A DNA stretch of 64,000 nt from Janthinobacterium sp. 64 (GTDB lineage: Bacteria; Pseudomonadota; Gammaproteobacteria; Burkholderiales; Burkholderiaceae_D), in NCBI RefSeq assembly GCF_002813325.1, contig NZ_PHUG01000001.1:5518001-5582000 (forward strand), given 5' to 3'. The position numbers were made by a program, and so were the translations under genes. Under the pieces are notes generated by a model, which was not told the DNA's origin, made no database searches, and worked only from the letters and a program-made list of their open reading frames with translations. The stretch's first letter is position 1. Each line of letters begins with the position of its first letter. Below, one piece after another: positions 41,839 through 50,058 of this stretch.

Positions 41839-42852
41839 TTAGAAACCTTCGAGTACGATTTTCCCCTTTGCCGTATTACTTTCCAGCAGGGCATGCGCGC
41901 GTTTCAGGTTGTGCGCATTGATCGTGCCGAAGCGCTCGGCCAGGGTGGTCTTGATGATGCCCGCATCGACCAGTTGCGCCAGTTCTTCCAGCAGTTCATG
42001 TTGCTGGATCATGTCGGCCGTCTGGAACAGCGAACGGGTAAACATCAGTTCCCAGTGCAGCGACACGCTCTTGCCCTTGAACTTGCGCACGTCGATGTGC
42101 TCGGGGTCGTCGATCAGGGCAAATTTTCCCTGCGGGGCGATCAGTTCGACGATTTGCTCGAAATGCTTGTCGGTCTGGTTCAGGCTGATCACATAATCGA
42201 CGGGCGGTAAACCCAGGCGCGTGATTTCCTGCGCCAGCGGCAGGCTGTGGTCGATCACGTGGTGGGCGCCCAGTTCCTTCACCCAGTCAGCCGTTTCTGC
42301 GCGCGAGGCCGTGCCGATGATGGTCACTCCCGTCAATTGCCGCGCCAGCTGCACCAGCACGGAGCCGACGCCGCCGGCCGCGCCGATCACGAGAAGCGAC
42401 TTGCCCGTCAGATGCTTGTCGCGGCTCAGCTGCAAGCGGTCGAACAGCAATTCCCAGGCCGTGATCGCCGTGAGCGGCAGGGCGGCGGCCTGGGCGAAAT
42501 CGAGGCTGGCCGGCATGTGGCCGACGATGCGCTCGTCGACTAATTGAAATTCGCTGTTGCTGCCGGGGCGGTTGATGGCGCCCGCGTACCAGACTTTATC
42601 TCCCACCTGGAACAGGGTGACGTCGGGGCCGATGGCCGTGACGACGCCGGCCGCATCCCAGCCCAGAACTTCCGGCTGGCCCTCTTGCGGCGCGCGGTTC
42701 TTGCGTACCTTGGCGTCGACGGGATTGACGGAGATGGCGTGCACGGCGACGAGCAGGTCGCGCCCCGTGGCGACGGGCGTGGGCAATTCGATGTCGAGCA
42801 GGGCGTCGTCATCGGTGATGGGCAGGCTGTGGTGGTAGGCGATGGCTTTCAT
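41839..42852 (-). CDS. Zinc-type alcohol dehydrogenase/quinone oxidoreductase family protein
   Basis: A 337-residue medium-chain dehydrogenase/reductase. The GroES-like N-terminal domain (ISVNPVDAKVRKN, VLGWDAAGVVTAIG) lacks the catalytic Cys/His zinc ligands, so it is nearer to quinone oxidoreductases. The Rossmann motif is LLVIGAAGGVGSVLVQLARQL (GxxGGVG), binding NADPH. The subgroup is often called 'zinc-binding alcohol dehydrogenase family' despite absent zinc sites. The start at 42852 (MKAIAYHHSLP) is set by the family. A LysR gene is divergent about 105 bp away and probably regulates it; such pairs often respond to quinones or other electrophiles. Confidence 0.9.
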   Translation of the reverse strand: MKAIAYHHSLPITDDDALLDIELPTPVATGRDLLVAVHAISVNPVDAKVRKNRAPQEGQPEVLGWDAAGVVTAIGPDVTLFQVGDKVWYAGAINRPGSNSEFQLVDERIVGHMPASLDFAQAAALPLTAITAWELLFDRLQLSRDKHLTGKSLLVIGAAGGVGSVLVQLARQLTGVTIIGTASRAETADWVKELGAHHVIDHSLPLAQEITRLGLPPVDYVISLNQTDKHFEQIVELIAPQGKFALIDDPEHIDVRKFKGKSVSLHWELMFTRSLFQTADMIQQHELLEELAQLVDAGIIKTTLAERFGTINAHNLKRAHALLESNTAKGKIVLEGF

Positions 42853-42957
42853 GATTATCCTTGGGCTAGAGTGGGAAGGCGATGACGTATGATGGTTGCT
42901 TTCGCGTCTAGAAAAAAGAGGGCGCATAGCGAAACACTTTCAAAGGAATGCTGAAAA

Positions 42958-43854
42958 TTGCTGCGACTCGATGACTTGCAGGTGTTTGTCCGCACGGCTG
43001 ACCGGGGCAGTTTGTCGGCGGCCGCGCGCGAGATCGGCATTTCGCCCGCGCTGGCCAGCGCCGCCGTCAAGCGCCTGGAAGGGGAGCTGGGCATGCGCCT
43101 GCTGACCCGCACGACCCGTTCCCTGAGCCTGACGCCGGAAGGCACGCAATACCTGGAACACGCGCGAGCAGCCTTGCGCCTGCTGCGCGCGGGCCACGAC
43201 GCGCTGCTGGCGGGCAAGGACAGTTTCGGCGGAACCTTGAAAATTGCCATGCCCTCGGACCTGGGCCGCAACCTGATGCTGGGCTGGCTGGACGAATTCC
43301 AGGCGCGCCACCCGAAGCTGCAGTACCAGCTCAGCGTCAGCGACCGGGTGGCCGACATGGTGCGCCAGCAAGTCGATATTGCCCTGCGTTACGGACAGCA
43401 GGACGATTCAAGCATGATCGCCATGCCGATCGCGCCTGCCAACGACCGCGTGCTGGTGGCGTCGCCCGCTTACCTGCGCGAGCACGGCCCCCTGCTGGCG
43501 CTGGAAGACTTGTCGCAGCGCAATTGCCTGCGCTTTGCGCTGGAGGATGGCATGCACGACCGCTGGACCTTTTATCGCCTGCCGCAGCGCGAGCAAATCA
43601 CCGTGCAAGTGAGCGGCAACCGCAGCGCCGACGATGCCGACCTGGTGCGGCGCTGGGCCGTGGCGGGGCTGGGCATCGCCTATAAATCGCGGCTCGACGT
43701 TGCCGGCGACGTGGTGGCCGGCCGCCTGCAGGTGCTGCTGCCCGAAGTGGCGGGCGAGGCCACGCCTTTGCAGCTGCTGTGCATGCACCGGGCCCAGGTG
43801 ACGCCGCTGGTGCTGCAGCTGCGCGATTTCCTGCGCGACAAGTGTGCGCAATGA
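42958..43854 (+). CDS. LysR-family regulator
   Basis: A 298-residue LysR regulator starting at TTG 42958. MLRLDDLQVFVRTADRGSLS followed by AAAREIGISPALASAAVKRLE is the helix-turn-helix. The rest is the effector-binding domain, with DIALRYGQQDDSSMIAMPIA as the usual region of the CrgA/DsdC-like subgroup. It is divergent from the quinone oxidoreductase-like gene, which is its likely target. No ATG start is possible without truncating the first helix; AAAGGA lies upstream. The inducer is unknown. Confidence 0.9.
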   Translation: MLRLDDLQVFVRTADRGSLSAAAREIGISPALASAAVKRLEGELGMRLLTRTTRSLSLTPEGTQYLEHARAALRLLRAGHDALLAGKDSFGGTLKIAMPSDLGRNLMLGWLDEFQARHPKLQYQLSVSDRVADMVRQQVDIALRYGQQDDSSMIAMPIAPANDRVLVASPAYLREHGPLLALEDLSQRNCLRFALEDGMHDRWTFYRLPQREQITVQVSGNRSADDADLVRRWAVAGLGIAYKSRLDVAGDVVAGRLQVLLPEVAGEATPLQLLCMHRAQVTPLVLQLRDFLRDKCAQ

Positions 43855-43959
43855 TGAAAATGGCATCATTGATTACAACTCGTTGCAAATGGCAATCATG
43901 CGCAGGTCAACCTGGGCGTACCCTCAGGCATTCTGCATGAAACCGCTTGAAGGATGGCC

Positions 43960-45507
43960 ATGACCTCACACCGATTCTTGCCGACGACCTTGATGTGCCT
44001 GCTGTTGCTGGCCGGCTGCGCCGCGACGGCGCCGCCGGCCGCGCAGCATGCCGCCGCCGCGCCCGACAATGCCGCGCAAGGCATCGCCATGCTGGAACGG
44101 GTCAGCTGGGGCGTGAATGGCGGCAGCGTGCGCCAGTTACAAAAGGAAGGCTGGAACGCTTACCTGCAGGCGCAGTTGCACCCAGGAAAAACTAGCCTGC
44201 CGCCCGCCGTGCAGGCACAGATCGACGCCATGACGATCAGCCAGGTGCCGCTCGATCAATTGGTGATGTCGATGGAGCAAAAGCGCAAGGAGTCGGCTGC
44301 CGTCATGGATGACATGGCGAAGCAGCAGGCGCAAAAAGATTACCAGCAGGAACTCAACCGCCTGGCGCGCGAGGCTGCCACGCGGTCGCTGTTGCTGGAC
44401 GTGTATGCGCCGAATCAGCTGCAGCAGCAGCTGAGCTGGTTCTGGCTCAACCATTTCAGCGTGCACCAGGGCAAGCACAACTTGCGCGCCATGGTGGGCG
44501 ATTACGAGGCGAACGCCATCGCGCCGCACGCGCTGGGGAAATTTCGCGACTTGCTGGGCGCGACCGTCCACCATCCGGCCATGTTGCGCTACCTGGACAA
44601 TGAAGCCAATGCCGTCAAGCGCATCAATGAAAACTATGCGCGTGAACTGATGGAGTTGCACACCCTGGGCGTGAACGGCGGCTATAGCCAGATGGACGTG
44701 CAGGAACTGGCGCGCATCCTGACCGGGGTGGGGGTGAACCTGGGAGCGGATACGCCGAAAGTCAAGCCGGCGCTGCAGTCGCAATACGTGCGCCGGGGAT
44801 TGTTCGAGTTCAACCCGAACCGCCACGATTACGGCGACAAGCAATTCCTCGGGCAAACGGTGAAGGGTAGGGGGCTGGCCGAACTCGACGAAGCGCTGGA
44901 CCGCCTGAGCCGCAGTCCCGCCACCGCGCACTTTATCAGTGGCAAGCTGGCCCAGTATTTCGTCAGCGACAATCCGCCCGCGCCGCTGGTGGCGCGCATG
45001 GCCGCCACCTTCCAGAAAAGCGACGGCATGATCGCCGACGTGCTGCAGACCATGTTCAACAGTCCCGAATTCAAGCAATCGCTGGGCAAGAAATTCAAGG
45101 ACCCCATGCATTACGTGGTGTCGGCCGTGCGCCTCAGCTATGACGACAAGCCCATCCTGAATGCGGGACCCATGCTGAACTGGCTCTCGCGCATGGGCCA
45201 GCCACTGTACGGGCGCCAGACGCCCGATGGCTATCCTCTGACGGATGCCTCCTGGGCCAGCCCCGGCCAGATGACGACGCGTTTCGATATCGCCCGCACC
45301 ATCGGCTCGGGCAGCGCCGGCCTGTTCAAGACGGATGGCCCGCAGCCGCAGGAAAAGGTGGCGTTTCCCCAGCTGGCCAGCGCCCTGTATTACCAGTCGC
45401 TGCAGCCAGGCTTGAGTCCCGCCACGCGCCAGGCACTGGAGCAGGCCGCTTCGCCGCAAGAGTGGAATACCTTCCTGCTCTCGTCGCCCGAAATGATGCA
45501 CCGCTGA
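43960..45507 (+). CDS. DUF1800 lipoprotein
   Basis: A 515-residue DUF1800 protein with a lipoprotein signal (lipobox LLAGC, Cys near 20). The family signatures are SWFWLNHFSVHQGKHNLRAM, NENYARELMELHTLGVNGGY, and LGQTVKGRGLAELDEALDRL. ATG 43960 is preferred to the ATG two codons before because GAAGGA lies at the right distance. It is coupled to a DUF1501 gene 11 bp downstream. The pair is widespread, exported and of unknown function; it has been seen together in many bacteria, and a role in polymer or envelope metabolism is inferred only. Confidence 0.9.
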   Translation: MTSHRFLPTTLMCLLLLAGCAATAPPAAQHAAAAPDNAAQGIAMLERVSWGVNGGSVRQLQKEGWNAYLQAQLHPGKTSLPPAVQAQIDAMTISQVPLDQLVMSMEQKRKESAAVMDDMAKQQAQKDYQQELNRLAREAATRSLLLDVYAPNQLQQQLSWFWLNHFSVHQGKHNLRAMVGDYEANAIAPHALGKFRDLLGATVHHPAMLRYLDNEANAVKRINENYARELMELHTLGVNGGYSQMDVQELARILTGVGVNLGADTPKVKPALQSQYVRRGLFEFNPNRHDYGDKQFLGQTVKGRGLAELDEALDRLSRSPATAHFISGKLAQYFVSDNPPAPLVARMAATFQKSDGMIADVLQTMFNSPEFKQSLGKKFKDPMHYVVSAVRLSYDDKPILNAGPMLNWLSRMGQPLYGRQTPDGYPLTDASWASPGQMTTRFDIARTIGSGSAGLFKTDGPQPQEKVAFPQLASALYYQSLQPGLSPATRQALEQAASPQEWNTFLLSSPEMMHR

Positions 45508-45518
45508 AAGGAATTGTC

Positions 45519-46709
45519 ATGAACCGTCGTGACCTGTTGAAAGCCCTGGCTGCCGGACCCTTGTTGTCGCATGCGGGCAGCTTGCTGGCCGCACCCGCCA
45601 CGAATGCCCGGCTGTTGTTCGTGTTTTTGCGCGGCGGCTATGACGCGAACAACCTGCTGGTGCCGGTCGGCAGCGATTTTTACTATGCGGCGCGGCCGAA
45701 TATCGCCATTGCGAAACCCGGTGCGGACAACGGCGCGCTGGCCCTGAATGCCGACTGGGCCTTGCACCCAGCGTTGCGCGAGACCATCTACCCCATGTTC
45801 AACGGCGGCGAGGCGGCCTTCATTCCGTTTGCGGGCACGACGGATTTGACGCGCAGCCATTTCGAGACGCAGGACAGCATTGAACTGGGGCAGGAGATCG
45901 GCGGGCGGCGCGACTTCCGCTCGGGTTTCCTGAACCGGCTGGCGCAAAGCCTCAATGCCAATCAGGGCAACCATGCCATTTCCTTCACCGACCAGCTGCC
46001 CCTGATTTTTCAAGGTGGCGTGCAAGTGCCGAACATGGCGCTGCGCACCGTGGGCAAGTCGGGCATCGATGCGCGTCAAAGCCAGGTTATCGCCGCCATG
46101 TACCGTGGCACGCCCTTGCAGCAACCGGTCAGCGCGGGCTTTGCCGTGCGCGACGATGTAACGAAGGAATTGACGGGCGAGATGCAGGCGGCCAACCGCA
46201 ACGCCATCAGTACCCGCGGCTTTGAACTGGAAGCGCAGCGCATCGCCCGCTTGATGAAGGACAAATACAATATCGGTTTCGTCGACGTGGGCGGCTGGGA
46301 TACCCACGTGGGGCAGGGCGGCGCCAACGGCTACCTGGCGGGGCGCTTCGATGAGCTGGGGCGTGGCCTGGCCGCGTTTTCGCAGGAAATGGGCAGCGCC
46401 TGGCGCCATACCGTGGTGGTGGTGGTCAGCGAATTTGGCCGCACCTTCCGCGAAAACGGCAACCGCGGCACGGACCACGGCCACGGCAGCGTGTTCTGGG
46501 TGCTGGGTGGCGGGATCAAAGGCAAGCAGGTGGCGGGCGAGCAGCTGGCGATTTCGCAGGCGACGCTGTTCCAGAACCGCGACATGCCCGTGCTGAATGA
46601 ATACCGGGCCGTGCTGGGCGGCTTGCTGCGCCGCACCTTCGGCCTGACCCCGGCGCAGCTCGACCATGTGTTTGCCGGCGTGAAACCGGTGGAGCTGGGA
46701 CTCGTGTAA
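45519..46709 (+). CDS. DUF1501 protein, sulfatase-fold-like, Tat-exported
   Basis: A 396-residue DUF1501 protein. A twin-arginine signal (MNRRDLLKALAAGPLLSHAG) indicates folded export. The domain resembles alkaline phosphatase/sulfatase folds, with LFVFLRGGYDANNLLVPV, DLTRSHFETQDSIELG, GWDTHVGQGG and VVVSEFGRTFRENGNRGTDHGHGSVFWVLGGG, the last with conserved Asp/His candidates for metal binding. The start at 45519 has AAAGGAAT upstream; the upstream frame overlaps the previous gene. It is the obligate partner of the preceding DUF1800 gene. Confidence 0.92.
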   Translation: MNRRDLLKALAAGPLLSHAGSLLAAPATNARLLFVFLRGGYDANNLLVPVGSDFYYAARPNIAIAKPGADNGALALNADWALHPALRETIYPMFNGGEAAFIPFAGTTDLTRSHFETQDSIELGQEIGGRRDFRSGFLNRLAQSLNANQGNHAISFTDQLPLIFQGGVQVPNMALRTVGKSGIDARQSQVIAAMYRGTPLQQPVSAGFAVRDDVTKELTGEMQAANRNAISTRGFELEAQRIARLMKDKYNIGFVDVGGWDTHVGQGGANGYLAGRFDELGRGLAAFSQEMGSAWRHTVVVVVSEFGRTFRENGNRGTDHGHGSVFWVLGGGIKGKQVAGEQLAISQATLFQNRDMPVLNEYRAVLGGLLRRTFGLTPAQLDHVFAGVKPVELGLV

Positions 46710-46802
46710 ATCGGAATGCCACCGTGTTACGCTATGCCTGCGCAACTGGCGCGTAGCTAAGCCTCCGTCACGCTTACCGGTGCGGGGCATGAATGGAGTG
46801 GT

Positions 46803-47903
46803 ATGACCGATACCCAGCGCGACATCGTCAGCGCAGGCTTTTCCCTGGCCTTGATCGCCGTGACGGCCTTCGTCATGCAGCGTTTCTTTTTGCCGCTCGT
46901 GTGGGCCGGCATCCTGTGCGTGGCCACGTGGCCCCTGTACCTGCGCGTGCGCGCGGCGCTGGGTCAGCGACCCATCATCGCGGCGGCCGTGCTGACCCTG
47001 GCGTTCGCCTGCATCTTCATCATCCCCGTGCTGTCCGGCGTGGCGCAGGCGGCGCGCGAAGTGCCCGTGCTGGCCAATTTTATCGTCCATGCGAATACCG
47101 ACGGCTTGCCCGTGCCGGACTGGGTAGCGCATATTCCGCTGGCCGGCAGCGCCATCGGCGACTGGTGGCTGGCCACCCTGAGCCAGCCCCATGGCCTCGG
47201 TCACTTCTTTGCGGGCAGTGCCGTCGGTGGTTTTCATTCCGCGCGCGACATCCTGAAAATCCTTGGCGCGGACGTGTTTCACCGCCTGGTCGACTTCGGC
47301 CTGGCCTTTTTATGCCTGTTTTTCTTTTACAAGGATGGCGAAGCGCTGACGCGCCAGATCACGGCCGTCGGCAGCCACTTCCTGCGCCCCGAACGCTGGG
47401 GCCGCTATGCGCAAAAAATCCCGACGGCCATCCGCGCGACCGTCAACGGCCTGGTGCTGGTGGGCCTGGCCGAAGGCGTGCTGATCGGCATCGCCTATGC
47501 GATTGCCGGCTTGCCGTCGCCGGCCCTGTGGGCGTTTGCCACGGGCATCCTGGCCATCATCCCGTTCGGCGCGCCGCTCGCTTACCTGAGTGCGGCCGCC
47601 TTGCTGGTCTTTCAGGGCAATGTGGGCGCCGCCATCGGCGTAGCCGCCTGGGGCACCGTGGTGCTGTTCGTGGCCGACCACTTCGTGCGTCCCGGCATGA
47701 TCGGCAACGCCACCCGCTTGCCCTTCCTGGCCGTGCTGTTCGGCATTCTGGGCGGCGTGGAAACCCTGGGCCTCGTGGGCCTGTTCATCGGTCCCGTCGT
47801 GATGGTGCTGTTCGTGACCTTGTGGTACGAAGCGAATGTGTCTGACAAGGTGCTGCCAGTGCAAACACCTGCCAGCCCGGCCGCACCGGAGCGCGCACAG
47901 TAA
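46803..47903 (+). CDS. AI-2E (UPF0118) family transporter
   Basis: A 366-residue membrane protein of the AI-2E transporter superfamily (UPF0118). Eight hydrophobic segments are seen with the usual long amphipathic region between helices 3 and 4. LVLVGLAEGVLIGIAYAIAGLPSPALWAFATGILAIIPFGAPL is the conserved family core, and DHFVRPGMIGNATRLPFLAVLFGILGGVETLGLVGLFIGPV follows. Members export small signals, sodium/protons or act in cell shape; the substrate here is unknown. The ribosome site is GGAGTGG. Confidence 0.92.
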   Translation: MTDTQRDIVSAGFSLALIAVTAFVMQRFFLPLVWAGILCVATWPLYLRVRAALGQRPIIAAAVLTLAFACIFIIPVLSGVAQAAREVPVLANFIVHANTDGLPVPDWVAHIPLAGSAIGDWWLATLSQPHGLGHFFAGSAVGGFHSARDILKILGADVFHRLVDFGLAFLCLFFFYKDGEALTRQITAVGSHFLRPERWGRYAQKIPTAIRATVNGLVLVGLAEGVLIGIAYAIAGLPSPALWAFATGILAIIPFGAPLAYLSAAALLVFQGNVGAAIGVAAWGTVVLFVADHFVRPGMIGNATRLPFLAVLFGILGGVETLGLVGLFIGPVVMVLFVTLWYEANVSDKVLPVQTPASPAAPERAQ

Positions 47904-48009
47904 TGAGGGGTCGGTCAGCGTTGCCGCTGGCCGGTACTGAGGCGTTCCCGGCGTGGCCGGGCGAGCTGACTTTACAACAGGGTGCGAGCACCTTGTTTTA
48001 AAGTCATTC

Positions 48010-48234
48010 TTAATGCGCCTTGGATAGAATAAGCAACCAACGGCGCATCAGCAGCACTTCAACATAGCCCGGCTCGATGCCCGTACCGCACTCGATCAGG
48101 GGATTGACGGTGTAGTAGCGCTTGCGGAAGTCGCGGCAGACGAGGATTTCGCGCTTGCCCATGCGGACGAGGAAAGAGCTTGGGGCGTATTCCAGGCCGA
48201 ACCGTGAGCCAAAACCGCTATTCAATGTTGCCAT
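48010..48234 (-). CDS. 74-residue orphan protein under tandem LexA boxes
   Basis: A 74-residue soluble, basic protein (MATLNSGFGSRFGLEYAPSS, then FLVRMGKREILVCRDFRKRY and a C-terminal VEVLLMRRWLLILSKAH). No signal peptide or membrane segment is evident; the tail may form an amphipathic helix. AAAGGAAT is a good ribosome site. Two perfect tandem LexA boxes lie 54-89 bp upstream and would overlap its promoter, so it should be induced by DNA damage. Family unknown to me. Possible roles by analogy with other small SOS proteins are division inhibition, membrane stress or modulation of replication, but nothing in the sequence proves one. Confidence 0.7.
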   Translation of the reverse strand: MATLNSGFGSRFGLEYAPSSFLVRMGKREILVCRDFRKRYYTVNPLIECGTGIEPGYVEVLLMRRWLLILSKAH

Positions 48235-48287
48235 GACAATTCCTTTGAGGGAGATGTGTTGAACGAGTCATCAGAATAGCATAACTA

Positions 48288-48322
48288 CTGTATGAAAACA
48301 CAGCTACTGTATGAATAAACAG
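48288..48322. promoter_or_regulatory. Two tandem LexA (SOS) boxes
   Basis: CTGTATGAAAACACAG (48288-48303) and CTGTATGAATAAACAG (48307-48322) both match CTGT-N8-ACAG exactly and start 19 bp apart, about two helix turns. On the minus strand they overlap a plausible promoter (TTCATA...TATTCT-like) for the 74-residue gene; the PAP2 gene starts 54 bp the other way. Two perfect sites in 35 bp are most unlikely by chance. Confidence 0.85.
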
Positions 48323-48375
48323 TATTTTTTTACTGGTGTGGTTTTTTTGATCATCACCGGGGACATGAAAGAGAG

Positions 48376-49134
48376 ATGAGTTTGCAAGAGAAAAATGACA
48401 TGCGCATGACCACGGGCTGGACCATGAAACTGCGCCGCTTCGTCGAGGCGCGCCTGTCGCCCGAAGGCGAGCTGGGCCTGCATATGACGGTGGGCGTGGC
48501 CCTGATGCTGGTGGCCATCGTGGTGTTCCACGAGATCGCCGAAGCGGTGATGGGCATGGCCCAGATCACGGTGATCGACCTGCAGGTGGCGCACTGGTTC
48601 AACCAGCATGCCGTGCCGTGGATCACCAGCTGCCTGCTGGTCATCACGCACATGCACGGCGTGATCGGCGCCATCACCCTGGCCCTCTTGCTGGGCTGGT
48701 ATCTGCACCGCAAGGGCGCCGATTACTGGTTGTTTACCCTGGTCATCACCATGCCGGGCGTCATGTTTTTGAACCTGCTGTTAAAGTATATTTTTGTCCG
48801 CGCGCGGCCCAGCTTTGACGAGCCCATCCTGCAGACGGCCTTGAGCACGTACAGCTTTCCCAGTGGCCATACTGCCACCTCGACGGCCCTGTACGGCTTG
48901 CTGGCCGCCTACCTGATTTGCCAGACGGCGCCAGGCGCCTGGGGCAAACGCATCGCCATCGCGCTGGGCGCCTTCCTGATGGCGGCCCTCGTGGGTTTCA
49001 GCCGCATCTACCTGGGCGCGCATTACCTGAGCGACGTGCTGGCGGCCATGGCGGAAAGCTATGGCTGGCTGGCCATCTGCATCGCCGGCGTGTCGACCCT
49101 GCGCCGCCGCCGGCATATCCGGCAAACCAAATAA
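48376..49134 (+). CDS. PAP2-family membrane phosphatase
   Basis: A 252-residue membrane-bound acid phosphatase of the PAP2/BacA-independent undecaprenyl-diphosphate or phosphatidate type. The three family motifs are KYIFVRARP near 136, PSGHT near 160 and SRIYLGAHYLSD near 213, with catalytic His in PSGH and GAHYLSD. About six transmembrane segments place the active site in the periplasm. Downstream, 12 bp and 3 bp apart, are a lipid kinase and a metallophosphoesterase, suggesting a lipid-phosphate operon. Two SOS boxes lie upstream and could also influence it. Confidence 0.92.
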   Translation: MSLQEKNDMRMTTGWTMKLRRFVEARLSPEGELGLHMTVGVALMLVAIVVFHEIAEAVMGMAQITVIDLQVAHWFNQHAVPWITSCLLVITHMHGVIGAITLALLLGWYLHRKGADYWLFTLVITMPGVMFLNLLLKYIFVRARPSFDEPILQTALSTYSFPSGHTATSTALYGLLAAYLICQTAPGAWGKRIAIALGAFLMAALVGFSRIYLGAHYLSDVLAAMAESYGWLAICIAGVSTLRRRRHIRQTK

Positions 49135-49146
49135 GGGGAAACGATC

Positions 49147-50055
49147 CTGAGCAAGATTGCAGTCATCATCAACGGGAGCGCCGGTTGCGGCTATGCGCCG
49201 GACTGGGCGCAGCAGCTCGAAGCGCAATTCGCCGCCGTGGGACTCGACGCCGCCATCACGCTGGCGCAAAGCGGCGCCGAGATGATCGCCACGGCGGAGC
49301 AAGCCTTGCGCGATGGCGCGCCCATCGTCGTGGCCGGTGGCGGCGACGGCACCATCAATGCCGTCGCGTCAGTCGTGGTCGGCAGCGGCACGCCGTTTGG
49401 CGTCTTGCCGCTGGGTACCTTGAACCATTTCGCCAAGGATTTGAGTATTCCTTTGGCGCTCGATGCGGCCATCGCCAACGTGGCGCAGGGCGTGTTGCAC
49501 CAGGTCGACGTGGGTGAAGTCAATGGCCGCATCTTCCTGAACAATTCCAGCCTGGGCCTGTATCCCGATATCGTGCGCGACCGCGAAAAGCAGCAGCGCC
49601 GGCTGGGGCGGGGCAAGTGGCTGGCCTTCAGCTGGGCCCTGGTGGCCGCCTTGCGCCGCTACCCGTTTCTCAGCGTGCAATTGACACTCAACGACGCCGT
49701 GCATGCGCGCCGCACGCCGTTCGTCTTCATCGGCAATAATGAATACCTGATGGAAGGCTTGAATATCGGCGAGCGCGAGCGGCTCGATGGCGGCCAGCTG
49801 AGCTTGTATGTGGCGCAGCGTCCGGGCCGCCTGGGCTTGCTGAAGCTGGCCCTCCACGCGCTGTTCGGCAAACTGTCGCAAGCCAAGGATTTCGATATGC
49901 TGACGGTCAATGAGCTGGACATTGCCACGAAACACCGCCGCCTGCGCGTGGCCACCGATGGCGAAGTGACCATCATGAATACGCCGCTGCGCTACCGCAT
50001 CCGTCCCGCCGCGCTGGATGTGATCGTGCCCGCGCCGGCGCCAGCCCAGGATTAG
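49147..50055 (+). CDS. Diacylglycerol/lipid kinase with rare CTG start
   Basis: A DAGK_cat-domain lipid kinase (YegS/DgkB-like) of 302 residues. The frame opens at CTG 49147, giving SKIAVIINGSAG, the typical first strand and phosphate loop of these kinases; GGGDGTINAV near 64 and PLGTLNHFAKDL near 90 are the catalytic signatures. AAGGGGAAA precedes the CTG at the right distance, while the nearest ATG or GTG in frame would delete the nucleotide-binding loop, so CTG is the likely start. It phosphorylates diacylglycerol or a related lipid. Second gene of the PAP2 operon. Confidence 0.85.
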   Translation: MSKIAVIINGSAGCGYAPDWAQQLEAQFAAVGLDAAITLAQSGAEMIATAEQALRDGAPIVVAGGGDGTINAVASVVVGSGTPFGVLPLGTLNHFAKDLSIPLALDAAIANVAQGVLHQVDVGEVNGRIFLNNSSLGLYPDIVRDREKQQRRLGRGKWLAFSWALVAALRRYPFLSVQLTLNDAVHARRTPFVFIGNNEYLMEGLNIGERERLDGGQLSLYVAQRPGRLGLLKLALHALFGKLSQAKDFDMLTVNELDIATKHRRLRVATDGEVTIMNTPLRYRIRPAALDVIVPAPAPAQD

Positions 50056-50058
50056 GCC

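Noticed and set aside
45390..47282. A 630-codon minus-strand frame
   Set aside because: It is antisense to the DUF1501 and AI-2E genes and has shadow-type composition.
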